64,000 bases of DNA from Wohlfahrtiimonas chitiniclastica DSM 18708 (GCF_000375345.1 NZ_AQXD01000004.1:80794-144793); one strand, 5' to 3'; positions 19,073 to 27,946 are shown, counted from the first letter of the stretch. The notes: generated by a model not told the origin, from the sequence alone. Numbers and translations: made by a program.

Positions 19073-20334
19073 AGGCGAAAGCGCTTGGCCACAAAGCCTA
19101 AGGCAACGCCAAGCACACAAAGGAAAATCAGATAATGGGTGACAAAGTTCTCATTCAATTGCTCGGCGATCACGGGCACTAAAAATGTGGTGAGCCCACC
19201 AAAGAGTGCATTCCCAATGTTATAAGAAAAGCCCATGCCCGATAAACGCACATGCGGCTCATATAAACGTACAATGAAGATCGGCACACACGCCACTAAG
19301 CCTAAAAAGAGCGAACTTGCCATATATAGTGATGCAATCAAGGTGTGATCGCCGCCCTGCCCAAGAGCATTGAAGAAAATCGTGCTGCTGATGCCTAAAA
19401 TCGTCGCAAACACAATCATCGTGCGTGGCAAGCCAATGCGATCCACCAATAAGCCAGCAATCACGCTGCCAATGATGTTCATTGCCGTGGCCAACAATGC
19501 AATTTTATTGACAAAATCTGCAGGCAATCCATAAAGTTCTGATTTCATTAAATTTGGAATGAGCAGCACCATAATGACGCCTGTCATTAATAGCCACGTG
19601 CTCATGACGCCCCAAAAGCTCTCTTTTAAATATTTTTGCAACACTGTTTTCATGGGGAATTCGCTGCTTTTTTTGCGCTCTTCTTTAAATTGTAAAAAGA
19701 CCGGCGTTTCTTGCAATGAGCGACGTAAATAGAGCGCCAATAACCCTAAGCCACCCCCAATGATGAAAGGAAAACGCCATGCATATGCGTGGATTTCTGC
19801 TTCCGTAAAAATGAAGTTCAATGAGGTGGAAATGGCATAACCAATGAACACCCCAAAGGTGAGCCCTGCAGCAATTAAACTATTGGCAAGCCCCATATGA
19901 TGCGATTTGACATGCTCTGTGACAAAAACATGCGCGCTTGGCACTTCGCCCCCTAACGCGATCCCCTGCAATAAACGCATGCACAGCAATAAAAGCGGCG
20001 CCCAAACGCCAATGTCATCAAATGTGGGCAATAAACCGATGGCTAAGGTTGGCACAGCCATTAAAAAGAGCGAGATCATAAACATGCGTTTACGTCCCAC
20101 AATGTCGCCAAAGGGCGCTAAAATCATGCCACTTAATGGGCGCACAAAATAGGCCACCGCATAGATGCCATAAATCATCATCAAAGAATCAAGTCCCGAT
20201 TGCTCCGGGAAAAAGTGCTGTTTTAAAATGGGAATAAAGGTCAAAAAGACAATGAAATCATAAAACTCCAACGCGCCGCCTAATGAGGAGAGCGAGAGCG
20301 TTTTAATGTCTGACCGAGTCAATGCTTGTTTCAT
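19069..20334 (-). CDS. MFS transporter, metabolite:H+ symporter (MHS/ProP-like) family
   Basis: About 421 residues with twelve predicted membrane helices. The N-terminus has GGALEFYDFIVFLTF, a hallmark of the MHS family (ProP, KgtP, citrate carriers). The loop 2-3 motif is PFGDIVGRKRMF, and LLQGIALGGEVPSA follows. The substrate is probably an organic acid or zwitterion. The start ATG at 20332-20334 has AGGATGG upstream; ATGs further up would overlap that site. It converges on folK with overlapping stops. Upstream is the zinT terminator, so it has its own promoter. Confidence 0.87.
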   Translation of the reverse strand: MKQALTRSDIKTLSLSSLGGALEFYDFIVFLTFIPILKQHFFPEQSGLDSLMMIYGIYAVAYFVRPLSGMILAPFGDIVGRKRMFMISLFLMAVPTLAIGLLPTFDDIGVWAPLLLLCMRLLQGIALGGEVPSAHVFVTEHVKSHHMGLANSLIAAGLTFGVFIGYAISTSLNFIFTEAEIHAYAWRFPFIIGGGLGLLALYLRRSLQETPVFLQFKEERKKSSEFPMKTVLQKYLKESFWGVMSTWLLMTGVIMVLLIPNLMKSELYGLPADFVNKIALLATAMNIIGSVIAGLLVDRIGLPRTMIVFATILGISSTIFFNALGQGGDHTLIASLYMASSLFLGLVACVPIFIVRLYEPHVRLSGMGFSYNIGNALFGGLTTFLVPVIAEQLNENFVTHYLIFLCVLGVALGFVAKRFRL

Positions 20335-20408
20335 ATCCATCCTAGAGTTGATCAACAAAATTCGCATCTTACTCCAAATGAATGGATTTTGCCCTGTGTT
20401 GCGGACAT

Positions 20409-20433
20409 AAAAAAACCTCGTGATTACACGAGG
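20409..20433 (-). terminator. Terminator of zinT
   Basis: CCTCGTG-ATTA-CACGAGG is followed on the - strand by T7. It lies about 47 bases after the zinT stop. Confidence 0.85.
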
Positions 20434-20479
20434 CTTATGTTTGGATCAATGAATAAAATAAAGCAAAATATCCGTTTCA

Positions 20480-21172
20480 TCAGTGCGCCAACATCTCTTC
20501 GACCACCTCTGCATTTGATAATGCATCAGGATAATAGGTCGGCCAATTGCTCAATTCATCAAACAACGCTTCTTGGGACTCATTGCCCATGTACAAATGG
20601 AAATGATCCGCCGCGCGAGGCTCAATGATGTGATCGCTGAACTGAATGAATAAAGGCGCACCTGAATCCTTTTGCTGACACTCAAAAAGATAGCGCACGC
20701 CACGGTTGCCCTTTCGATACGTTAAAATTTTATGCCCTGCAGGTGCATATTCACAAAATGTGGATTTTTCTTTCGCATGAAAGGCAATCACATTGCCATC
20801 AATCACAATGTTTTCCACATCGGTGGCATAACCTTTTGTGTAATATGCTTTGTACTCTTGTGCCGTTTGATCGCCTTTATCCGCCGCTTTTTTCTCCATC
20901 ACAGCATCAAGCTCACCGCTTAAAATGAGTGGATAAACAGAACGCCATGCACCTTGCCAATCGCTCAATGAACGATCTTTGACATCTTGATCCTCAAAAT
21001 AGCCTTTGCTCGCTTGAATCTGTTTTTCCGTCATCGGTGCATGATGATGCCCATGATGGTGATGGCTATGATCGTGGTCATGATCATGATCATGCGAGCC
21101 GTGGGCAAATGCGCCAGAAAGTGATAAACCCATCGCCATCGATAGGGCCAATAACAACTGCTTTTGTTGCAT
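20480..21172 (-). CDS. zinT: Periplasmic zinc-binding protein ZinT
   Basis: 230 residues. A signal peptide (MQQKQLLLALSMAMGLSLSGAFA) is followed by a His/Asp-rich stretch (about residues 24-45). The conserved ZinT/YodA lipocalin-like domain follows, with YFEDQDVKDRSLSDWQGAWRS, GYATDVENIVI, CEYAPAGHKILTYRKGNRG and ADHFHLYMG. ZinT captures zinc and hands it to ZnuA under zinc starvation. Start supported by AGGAGAG. No znuABC is nearby. A Fur-like box lies about 80 bp upstream; I see only a poor half-site for Zur. Confidence 0.94.
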   Translation of the reverse strand: MQQKQLLLALSMAMGLSLSGAFAHGSHDHDHDHDHSHHHHGHHHAPMTEKQIQASKGYFEDQDVKDRSLSDWQGAWRSVYPLILSGELDAVMEKKAADKGDQTAQEYKAYYTKGYATDVENIVIDGNVIAFHAKEKSTFCEYAPAGHKILTYRKGNRGVRYLFECQQKDSGAPLFIQFSDHIIEPRAADHFHLYMGNESQEALFDELSNWPTYYPDALSNAEVVEEMLAH

Positions 21173-21249
21173 GTTACTCTCCTAAAAGTTAAAGGGATCA
21201 ATGTTATAGCACAGGTTTTTCTGTATTGACTGAACACTTTTTATGCAAA

Positions 21250-21264
21250 CAAGAATCATTCTCA
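21250..21264. promoter_or_regulatory. Fur-like 7-1-7 box between zinT and the M48 gene
   Basis: On the - strand TGAGAAT-G-ATTCTTG matches the 7-1-7 Fur consensus TGATAAT-N-ATTATCA at 10 of 14 positions, with GAGAAT-G-ATTCTT nearly symmetrical. It is 78 bp from the zinT start and 111 bp from the M48 start, so the controlled gene is uncertain. Confidence 0.45.
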
Positions 21265-21374
21265 TAATTGCTTCGATCCTGCAGGAATTTGCATCATTTT
21301 GCAGAATTTTTCTGTATAATTTACGCCATTCAAAACGTTTCACGTGAAACATTAACAACAATAATGAGGATCAT

Positions 21375-22118
21375 ATGCACACATCACGTTGGCTCATTGC
21401 ATCAGCTGCACTTTTAACCTTAACGGCATGTAAAGGTTTATCCTTAGAAGATACGCTGTCTCTTGGCATGCAAAGCGCGCAAATTATGTCGTTATCTGAC
21501 AATGACATCAAACAATTGACGCAAAAATCCTGCCAAGAAATGGACTCAAAAAATAAAGTGGCGCCAGCGAATAGCGCATATACTCAGCGCCTCAATCGCA
21601 TTGCCAATGCGCTTGGCCACAATGTCAATGGCACGCCCGTCAATTATAAAGTCTACCTAACCAATGATGTGAATGCATGGGCGATGGCCAATGGCTGCGT
21701 GCGCGTTTACAGCGGTTTGATGGATAAGATGACGGACAATGAAATCCAAGGTGTGCTCGGTCATGAACTCGGTCATGTGGCGCTTGGACACAGCAAAAAA
21801 AGTGTACAAGTGGCTTATGCAACAGAACTCGCGCGCAACACCATCGTCAAAACCGCCAACAGCTCCATTGCGGATTTAACCAGTTCACAATTGGGCGATT
21901 TGGCGCAAAAATTGGTGAATTCTCAATTCTCTCAATCCCAAGAATTGGCGGCGGACAACTTTTCGTATGATTATTTGAAAAAACGTAACCTTAACCCAGC
22001 CGGCATTGCCTCAGCATTTGATAAATTAGGTGGCGGCAGCTCATTACTTAGCACGCACCCAGCTTCATCAAAACGCTCGAACAACATTCGTCAGCGCATG
22101 TTGGCAGATCAAAAGTAG
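21375..22118 (+). CDS. M48-family metallopeptidase, lipoprotein (LoiP/YggG-like)
   Basis: 247 residues. The lipoprotein signal ends at LTLTAC with Cys19, followed by Lys, so outer-membrane sorting is likely. The zinc site HELGH is at residues 130-134 in VLGHELGHVALGHS. The downstream Glu ligand is in SQELAADNFSYDYL, and the STHPASSKRSNNIRQRM end is typical. Members are periplasm-facing proteases involved in envelope quality control. The start follows AATGAGGATC. It is monocistronic, ending at a terminator shared with queA. Confidence 0.92.
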   Translation: MHTSRWLIASAALLTLTACKGLSLEDTLSLGMQSAQIMSLSDNDIKQLTQKSCQEMDSKNKVAPANSAYTQRLNRIANALGHNVNGTPVNYKVYLTNDVNAWAMANGCVRVYSGLMDKMTDNEIQGVLGHELGHVALGHSKKSVQVAYATELARNTIVKTANSSIADLTSSQLGDLAQKLVNSQFSQSQELAADNFSYDYLKKRNLNPAGIASAFDKLGGGSSLLSTHPASSKRSNNIRQRMLADQK

Positions 22119-22123
22119 TCCAT

Positions 22124-22162
22124 AAAAAAAGCCATCCATACTCATTTATGGATGGCTTTTTA
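22124..22162. terminator. Bidirectional terminator between M48 gene and queA
   Basis: AAAAAGCCATCCATA and TATGGATGGCTTTTT form a long stem with an ~8-base loop, with A7 on one side and T5 on the other. Confidence 0.88.
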
Positions 22163-22173
22163 AAACTCAATGC

Positions 22174-23196
22174 TTAAGGCATTAAAATCATCGCATCACC
22201 ATAACTGAAGAAACGATATTGATCATCCACCGCATGTTGATAAATCTTCTGAATGCGCTCATAGCCCATAAAAGTGGACACAAGCACCATCAATGTGGAT
22301 TTTGGCAAATGAAAATTGGTGATCAAGGCATCAATCACATGAAATTCAAAGCCTGGCTTGATGAAGATGTTTGTATCCCCCTCAAAGGCTTTGAGCGTGC
22401 CATCAAGTGCGGCGGTTTCTAATGAGCGGCACACCGTTGTGCCCACAGCAATCACGCGTTTACCTGCCGCTTTCGTGGCTAAAATGCGATCAATGGCGGA
22501 TTGTGGCACAGAGATCCACTCTTTATGCATCACATGTTGATCAAGCGCCTCTTCACGCACAGGTTTAAATGTACCGGCGCCGACATGAAGCGTCACTTCC
22601 ACAAAGGATGCGCCTTTCTCTTCAATCGCGTGCATCAACTCTTTCGTAAAATGCAAACCGGCCGTTGGCGCGGCAACGGCACCTTTCTCTTTACTGAAAA
22701 CCGTTTGATAACGCTCTTTATCAAAATCACTGTCATCACGCACAATGTAAGGCGGCAATGGCATGTGCCCCATTTTTTCTAAAATGGGAAACACCGCACT
22801 ACCATCGACCGTTTCAAAAATAAAGAAGCTGTCATCCCTTGCCACCATTTTAAAGACAGGCTGATCTTCTACATAAATGATCTGTCCCTCTTTTGGCGAT
22901 TTGCTTGCACGGGTTTGCGCTAAAAATGAGGTTTCACTCAATAAGCGCTCAACCAAAATCTCAACCGCCCCGCCTGTTTCTTTATGGGCAAACACGCGCG
23001 CTGGCAATACGCGCGTATTGTTAATCACCAATAAATCACCCGGTTCAATATAATCGATGATGTCTTTGAAGATTTTATCTTCAATCTCATCACCTTTTGC
23101 CACCAATAAACGCGAGGATTCACGATCCTCTTTTGGAAACTGCGCGATCAACGATTCAGGTAAATGGTAATCGTAATCGGAAATTTTATCTTTCAT
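22174..23196 (-). CDS. queA: S-adenosylmethionine:tRNA ribosyltransferase-isomerase
   Basis: Makes epoxyqueuosine in tRNA during queuosine synthesis. About 340 residues; begins MKDKISDYDYHLPESLIAQFP. Motifs include LLVINNTRVLPARV, APTAGLHFT and LITNFHLPKSTLMVLVS. The start is the ATG at 23194-23196, which overlaps the end of lysA by 11 bases; a TTG one codon upstream is less likely. The overlap puts queA at the end of an ansA-lptM-lysA-queA run. No tgt or yajC follows, unlike in many gammaproteobacteria; the convergent M48 gene comes next. Confidence 0.96.
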   Translation of the reverse strand: MKDKISDYDYHLPESLIAQFPKEDRESSRLLVAKGDEIEDKIFKDIIDYIEPGDLLVINNTRVLPARVFAHKETGGAVEILVERLLSETSFLAQTRASKSPKEGQIIYVEDQPVFKMVARDDSFFIFETVDGSAVFPILEKMGHMPLPPYIVRDDSDFDKERYQTVFSKEKGAVAAPTAGLHFTKELMHAIEEKGASFVEVTLHVGAGTFKPVREEALDQHVMHKEWISVPQSAIDRILATKAAGKRVIAVGTTVCRSLETAALDGTLKAFEGDTNIFIKPGFEFHVIDALITNFHLPKSTLMVLVSTFMGYERIQKIYQHAVDDQYRFFSYGDAMILMP

Positions 23197-24427
23197 CAAA
23201 ACTCACTACTTTTTCATTGGCAAATAGATCTTCTAAGCGCTCGCGCTCACGAATCAAGTAAGCCTGATCTTGATCAATGAGGATTTCGGCGGCGCGTCCA
23301 CGTGTATTATAGTTCGAACTCATCACAAAACCATATGCGCCCGCTTGTTTGACCACTAAAATGTCACCGGCTGACAATGCCAAATCACGATTTTTACCCA
23401 AAAAGTCGCCAGTTTCACACACAGGTCCCACAATGTCATAGTTATGCACAGGCGCATCACTCGCTTTAGTTGTTTCAATGCGCATCCATGATTCATAAAG
23501 CGCTGGGCGAATCAAATCATTCATGGCAGCATCGACCACGGCAAAGTGTTTGCCTTCATTCTCTTTTGTTAAAATCACTTCTGTTAATAAGTAACCAGAA
23601 TCACCCACAATCGAGCGCCCTGGCTCCATCGTCATCACTAAATCGCGATCACCGAGTTTTTCATAAATCATGTCCACTAAGGTTTGTGGCGTGATCAATG
23701 TTTCCCCTTGATAATCAATGCCAAGACCACCGCCCATGTCAAAATGCTCAAGCTCAATGCCCTTCTCTTTTAAGGCATCAATCAGTGTCAACATGCGATC
23801 AACCGCATCACAATACGGGGATAATTCCGTCAATTGTGAACCAATGTGGCAATCAATCCCTTTAATGGCAATGTGTGGCAATTGATGCGCCGCTTCATAT
23901 AAACGCACGGCTTGATCATACGGAATGCCAAACTTATTTTCACGAAGGCCGGTAGAAATATAAGGATGGGTTTTTGCATCCACATCAGGATTCACGCGAA
24001 ATGAAATTGGCGCCATTAAACCTAACTGCCCAGCCTCTTCATTGAGCCTATAAAGCTCAGCCTCTGACTCCACATTAAAACAATGAATGCCCGTTTCTAA
24101 CGCAAAACGTAAATCTTCACGCGTTTTACCCACGCCTGAAAAAATTACCTTGGTCGGATCACCGCCCGCTTTTAACACACGCAATAATTCACCACGCGAG
24201 ACAATGTCAAAACCTGCCCCTAAATCTGCCAATAAACGAATGACAGATAAATTGCTGTTCGCTTTCACGGCATAACAGATCAAATGCTTTCGTGCGCCAA
24301 AGGCATCTTGATAACGTTTGAACGCTTCTGTGATGCTTGCTTTTGAATACACATAAAGTGGGGTGCCGTAAGTTTTGACCAAATCTTCAATGGCCACTTG
24401 TTCAATGTGAGATGTCAATTGGGACAT
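23186..24427 (-). CDS. lysA: Diaminopimelate decarboxylase
   Basis: PLP enzyme making L-lysine from meso-diaminopimelate, the last step of the pathway. 413 residues. The PLP lysine lies in ICYAVKANSNLSVIRLLADL, followed by GAGFDIVSRGEL. Other motifs are HIGSQLTE, GGGLGIDY, EPGRSIVGDSG and GPVCETGDFLG. Its ATG directly abuts the lptM stop (TAAATG), giving tight coupling. lptM next to lysA is a common arrangement in gammaproteobacteria. Confidence 0.97.
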   Translation of the reverse strand: MSQLTSHIEQVAIEDLVKTYGTPLYVYSKASITEAFKRYQDAFGARKHLICYAVKANSNLSVIRLLADLGAGFDIVSRGELLRVLKAGGDPTKVIFSGVGKTREDLRFALETGIHCFNVESEAELYRLNEEAGQLGLMAPISFRVNPDVDAKTHPYISTGLRENKFGIPYDQAVRLYEAAHQLPHIAIKGIDCHIGSQLTELSPYCDAVDRMLTLIDALKEKGIELEHFDMGGGLGIDYQGETLITPQTLVDMIYEKLGDRDLVMTMEPGRSIVGDSGYLLTEVILTKENEGKHFAVVDAAMNDLIRPALYESWMRIETTKASDAPVHNYDIVGPVCETGDFLGKNRDLALSAGDILVVKQAGAYGFVMSSNYNTRGRAAEILIDQDQAYLIRERERLEDLFANEKVVSFDER

Positions 24428-24547
24428 TTATCGCTCCGATGATGATTGTTGTTCTGTTGAATGTTGATCTGGTAAGTACAACGGCCCTTTTTGACCACAA
24501 GCGTGTAAAAAGAAGCTCAAACCCACCACACATAAAATCTTTTTCAT
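24428..24547 (-). CDS. lptM: LPS translocon maturation chaperone LptM (small lipoprotein)
   Basis: A 39-residue lipoprotein, easily missed because of its size. It starts MKKILCVVGLSFFLHAC with the lipid-attachment Cys17, followed by GQKGPLYLP. That CGQKGPLY signature is diagnostic of LptM (YifL/LppL), which helps LptD assemble its disulfides for LPS export at the outer membrane. The stop TAA touches the lysA start. It begins 33 bases downstream of ansA. The ribosome site is weak (AGAG). Confidence 0.93.
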   Translation of the reverse strand: MKKILCVVGLSFFLHACGQKGPLYLPDQHSTEQQSSSER

Positions 24548-24580
24548 AACTCTAATCTCTTGATTCCAATCAGGGAAAAA

Positions 24581-25528
24581 TTATAACGAATTGTTGCAGC
24601 GAGCGCCATGCGCTAATAACCGCAAAACCAACCAAATGCGTGCTTTCGCAGGATGGCTATAAGGCGCGTGTAATAAACCATATTGATCATTCACCACTTT
24701 CCCTGCTCGCACGCGTGTTGTCAATACAACTGGGCAAGATGCGTGCATTAATACTGGCAATAAATTTTCATGCACTGTGCCATTGCCTGTGCCCACAACG
24801 ATTAAGCCCTCAACATTGGCTTCTAAAAGCGCTGTGAGCATGCGTGGATTGGCGGAGACATCACTGTAGACAATTTCCACCCAAGGATAGTCATCATCTT
24901 GCACTGGCAATGCCTCAATGCTAAGTTTCATTTTATCATCCACTTTAACATTCTTATAAAACTCCACTTTGCTGTTCAAAATGTGACCAATTGCACCAAA
25001 ATCATCTGCGCAAAAACCATCCACTTTTAAGGTGTGCGACTTCACCACTTCATGCCCCACATAAATGGTGTTATTGATCACAGCCCATAAACCTGCAACG
25101 CCATGCGCTGCAACCTGTAAACTGTCCAATAAATTCAACGGACCATCCGCACTGATTGCAGTGGAAGGGCGCATTGCTGCGGTTAATACAACGGGTTTAG
25201 TCAAATTGAGCGTCCACTCTAAAAACACAGCACTCTCTTCTAATGTATCTGTGCCATGAGTGATGACAATGCCATCAACATCATTACGCGCTAATTGCTC
25301 ATTCACGCATTCGGCCAATGCCTTGAGAATGGAAAAACGCATGTCTTTACTGTCAATTTGGCAAAGCTCAATGGTTTCAATCGTCATCTCTTCAGGCACA
25401 GGCAATCCGTACAATAATTCAGCGGCTTTTTTTTCACCGGCTGCATAATTGACCAATTCTTGATCACTTGCGGCATTGCCTGCAATCGTGCCACCAGTAC
25501 CAATGATGACTATTTTTTTAGCATTCAT
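24581..25528 (-). CDS. L-asparaginase, without signal peptide
   Basis: 315 residues. Catalytic motifs are present: IGTGGTIAG with the first nucleophile Thr, VITHGTDTLEES with the second Thr-Asp pair, and TAAMRPSTAISADGPLNL. The protein begins MNAKKIVIIGTGGTIAG with no leader, so it should be cytoplasmic, although the motifs resemble the usually periplasmic type II enzymes. It hydrolyses asparagine to aspartate and ammonia. RBS is AGGAAAA. It is the first gene of the ansA-lptM-lysA-queA run, so aspartate supply and lysine synthesis may be transcribed together. The C-terminus (ARCNNSL) is unremarkable. Confidence 0.9.
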   Translation of the reverse strand: MNAKKIVIIGTGGTIAGNAASDQELVNYAAGEKKAAELLYGLPVPEEMTIETIELCQIDSKDMRFSILKALAECVNEQLARNDVDGIVITHGTDTLEESAVFLEWTLNLTKPVVLTAAMRPSTAISADGPLNLLDSLQVAAHGVAGLWAVINNTIYVGHEVVKSHTLKVDGFCADDFGAIGHILNSKVEFYKNVKVDDKMKLSIEALPVQDDDYPWVEIVYSDVSANPRMLTALLEANVEGLIVVGTGNGTVHENLLPVLMHASCPVVLTTRVRAGKVVNDQYGLLHAPYSHPAKARIWLVLRLLAHGARCNNSL

Positions 25529-25667
25529 GATCTTTTTTCCTTTTTTTCATCATAAAATTGCGTCTTAGTATGCCGGAATTTTCATCAAATGCATACAATA
25601 TATCTTATTGATATTTCAATGATTTTAAAATTTATACGATTTTTTTAATTTTTTTTGTAAAAAAAGT

Positions 25668-25695
25668 TTGACGTTTATAATTATTTGCCTATAAT
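25668..25695 (+). promoter_or_regulatory. Promoter of the tandem tRNA-Lys genes
   Basis: TTGACG and TATAAT are separated by 16 bp, with the first tRNA base 15 bp after the -10. The 130 bases before it are AT-rich and hold no gene. Confidence 0.85.
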
Positions 25696-25709
25696 AGCAA
25701 ACCTCTGAC

Positions 25710-25785
25710 GGGTCATTAGCTCAGTTGGTAGAGCAGTTGGCTTTTAACCAATTGGTCGAAGGTTCGAATCCTTCATGACCCACCA
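25710..25785 (+). tRNA. tRNA-Lys (UUU), copy 1
   Basis: 76 nt with encoded CCA. Acceptor GGGTCAT pairs with ATGACCC. The anticodon loop is CTTTTAA with TTT, and the T-arm is GGTTCGAATCC. The sequence is identical to copy 2. Confidence 0.97.
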
Positions 25786-25791
25786 AATTCC

Positions 25792-25821
25792 AAAGCATCT
25801 AAATTATAGATGCTTTTCTTT
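25792..25821 (+). terminator. Hairpin between the two tRNA-Lys genes
   Basis: AAAGCATCTA / TAGATGCTTT followed by TCTTTTT. It may terminate part of the transcripts or serve as a processing signal, since copy 2 has no obvious promoter of its own. Confidence 0.7.
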
Positions 25822-25841
25822 TTCCGTTAGAGACAAATAAC

Positions 25842-25917
25842 GGGTCATTAGCTCAGTTGGTAGAGCAGTTGGCTTTTAACCAATTGGTCGAAGGTTCGAA
25901 TCCTTCATGACCCACCA
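25842..25917 (+). tRNA. tRNA-Lys (UUU), copy 2
   Basis: Identical to copy 1 over all 76 nt, starting 132 bp later. The 3' flank CAAATTCCAAA is also shared, suggesting a recent tandem duplication. Confidence 0.97.
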
Positions 25918-25923
25918 AATTCC

Positions 25924-25956
25924 AAAAGCTTCTAGTCATTGATTAGAGGCTTTTTT
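25924..25956 (+). terminator. Terminator after tRNA-Lys copy 2
   Basis: An imperfect stem AAGCTTCTA / TTAGAGGCTT followed by T6. It lies only about 17 bases before the tmcA start, so tmcA expression may depend on readthrough. Confidence 0.65.
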
Positions 25957-25973
25957 GCTATGTGGGGAACGGT

Positions 25974-27710
25974 ATGCGTGCATTGTGGGTGATCCATTCA
26001 CATCAAATTGATGACTTGTCTGCCGATATCATATCTTCGCGCTTGCGGTGCGATGATCTTGTGGTGCTCTCTGATGCGGCTGATTTACCGCATGCACGCC
26101 CTTTAAAACATGCCAAAGCCCTGCTTGGACAAACATTGCCCGCACTCATTTTTGATGCCAGAGATGGCTTTGCACTCGATTATTTTCTCTGTGCTGCGCA
26201 CACCATCGAAGATAACGGCGCATTGATCATCATCGCCCCTAATTTTAAGGGCAATGATCCACAAAGTCTGCGCTTTCACCACACAAGCATCCCCACACCT
26301 CATTTTCAGCAACATTTAAATGCTTGCTTAACTCGCTATGCTCAACCCTTTGATTTAGATCACATTCAGCACAATGCAATAACAGCAACAGACGTCATGC
26401 TCACAAATGAGCAACAGCACGTCATTACCCAGCTCCAAAACTTTTCCACAGGCATCCTGACATTATTTGCACCGCGTGGCACAGGGAAATCGACGGTCAT
26501 TGCTCATTTCTTACAAGCTGTGGATAACTTTGTGCTCACGGCTCCAAATCAACCTTCCCTCAAACGTTATGCACAGCATGTGGATAACTTTAAGGCACCG
26601 GATGATCTTTTTTTGAACCATGCCCCTAAAAGTTTTGAGTGGCTCATCATCGAAGAGGCTGCACAAATGCCCATCGCACACTTGGAAAAATTGAGTGCTT
26701 TGGCGCATAAAGTTATCCTCATCTCCTCTGTGGATAACTATGAAGGCACAGGGCAAGGCCTTGCGCAAAAGTTGCACGCAATCCTCCCGATTGAGCAAGC
26801 CCTCACTTTGACAAAAAGCCAACGCTTTGATGATCAAGATCCTGTCGCCCGCTTTTGCCAAGCCATCGCGCTACAAGAATCCTGTACAGAAAGTTTGCCA
26901 GAAGGTTTAAATCTCTATGATCATGAGGGATTAACCGCGCTGCAAAGCCAGAGCGAGTGCATTCAAGCACTCTATCAATTTCTCAACGTACACCATTATC
27001 AAACCAATGCCCAAGATGTGCGCCGCCTATTTGATGGGCACAATCAAATTTTTATCACAGATGTGCAGAACTCAACACTTCGCGGTGCCATTTGGGCGCT
27101 GAAAGAAGGCGAGTTATCCACAGATTTGGCTGTGGATATCTTTAATGGTTATCGTCGCCCGAAAGGTAATTTAGTGGTGCAAACTTTAGGGGCGCACAGC
27201 TATTATCCTGAACTCATGACCCAAAAGAGCCTGCGTGTGTCCCGCATTGCGGTGGATCATGCCCATCGCCATCAAGGGATTGCGAGCAATATGCTCATGC
27301 ACCTCATCGAATATGCGAAAGTTCATCAATATGATTTCATCTCCACAAGCTTTGGGCTCACAGAAGATTTACTGAGCTTTTGGCAACAAGCAGGCTTTAC
27401 ATGGGTGCACATGGGCACGCATCGCGATAAAACCACAGGCTTACATGCCGCCATTTTGCTGTATCCTTTAACCGATGCAATGCAAACATTGATCGAACGG
27501 ATGGCACAAAAATGGCGCGCTGATGCATATCATTTATTAGAGGCTCCTTTTGTACATGCATCTGTGCATCCTTGCCTACAAACCATTGCTAAACCGGCTC
27601 CTTTTGATGCGTTAGATGCCAGAATTTTAGTGGCCCATCAGCAACATAAAAAACCTAAAGAAGCCGTATTTTCTGCATTACAGCGTCAAATCCTGCGAGT
27701 TGATCAATAA
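25974..27710 (+). CDS. tmcA: tRNA(Met) cytidine acetyltransferase TmcA
   Basis: Forms N4-acetylcytidine at the wobble base of elongator tRNA-Met using ATP and acetyl-CoA. About 578 residues, shorter than the ~670 of E. coli. Walker A (APRGTGKST, about 166-174), Walker B region (FEWLIIEEAAQMPI), then a GNAT domain with RVSRIAVDHAHRHQGIASNM and STSFGLTEDLLSFWQQAGF are visible. I use the ATG at 25974, with GGGGAA 7 bases before it. The gene starts right after the tRNA-Lys terminator, so it may be cotranscribed with those tRNAs. The coding sequence contains four perfect DnaA boxes within about 600 bp, at Val-Asp-Asn codons and one Leu-Ser-Thr run. Confidence 0.92.
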   Translation: MRALWVIHSHQIDDLSADIISSRLRCDDLVVLSDAADLPHARPLKHAKALLGQTLPALIFDARDGFALDYFLCAAHTIEDNGALIIIAPNFKGNDPQSLRFHHTSIPTPHFQQHLNACLTRYAQPFDLDHIQHNAITATDVMLTNEQQHVITQLQNFSTGILTLFAPRGTGKSTVIAHFLQAVDNFVLTAPNQPSLKRYAQHVDNFKAPDDLFLNHAPKSFEWLIIEEAAQMPIAHLEKLSALAHKVILISSVDNYEGTGQGLAQKLHAILPIEQALTLTKSQRFDDQDPVARFCQAIALQESCTESLPEGLNLYDHEGLTALQSQSECIQALYQFLNVHHYQTNAQDVRRLFDGHNQIFITDVQNSTLRGAIWALKEGELSTDLAVDIFNGYRRPKGNLVVQTLGAHSYYPELMTQKSLRVSRIAVDHAHRHQGIASNMLMHLIEYAKVHQYDFISTSFGLTEDLLSFWQQAGFTWVHMGTHRDKTTGLHAAILLYPLTDAMQTLIERMAQKWRADAYHLLEAPFVHASVHPCLQTIAKPAPFDALDARILVAHQQHKKPKEAVFSALQRQILRVDQ

Positions 27711-27737
27711 TTGATCATAATTTTCATCTAAAGAGGT

Positions 27738-27766
27738 TTGACAAACTAAAACCTTCTCCCTATAAT
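27738..27766 (+). promoter_or_regulatory. Promoter of tRNA-Thr
   Basis: Consensus TTGACA and TATAAT separated by 17 bp, 22 bases before the tRNA. Confidence 0.9.
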
Positions 27767-27788
27767 GCAAACCTCTTCAAGAGACAAC

Positions 27789-27864
<76 letters not shown>

Positions 27865-27870
27865 TATTTA

Positions 27871-27898
27871 AAAACCCTGCTTAACGCAGGGTTTTTTT
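27871..27898 (+). terminator. Terminator of tRNA-Thr
   Basis: AAAACCCTGC-TTAA-GCAGGG-T7, a textbook hairpin. Confidence 0.88.
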
Positions 27899-27946
27899 AT
27901 GCCTGTGTGCTAAGATAAAATCATTATAATTATTTTCTGTGACGCC

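Noticed and set aside
21200..21208. AATGTTATA as a Zur half-site upstream of zinT
   Set aside because: The matching second half (TATAACATT) is absent, so it does not reach a usable Zur palindrome.
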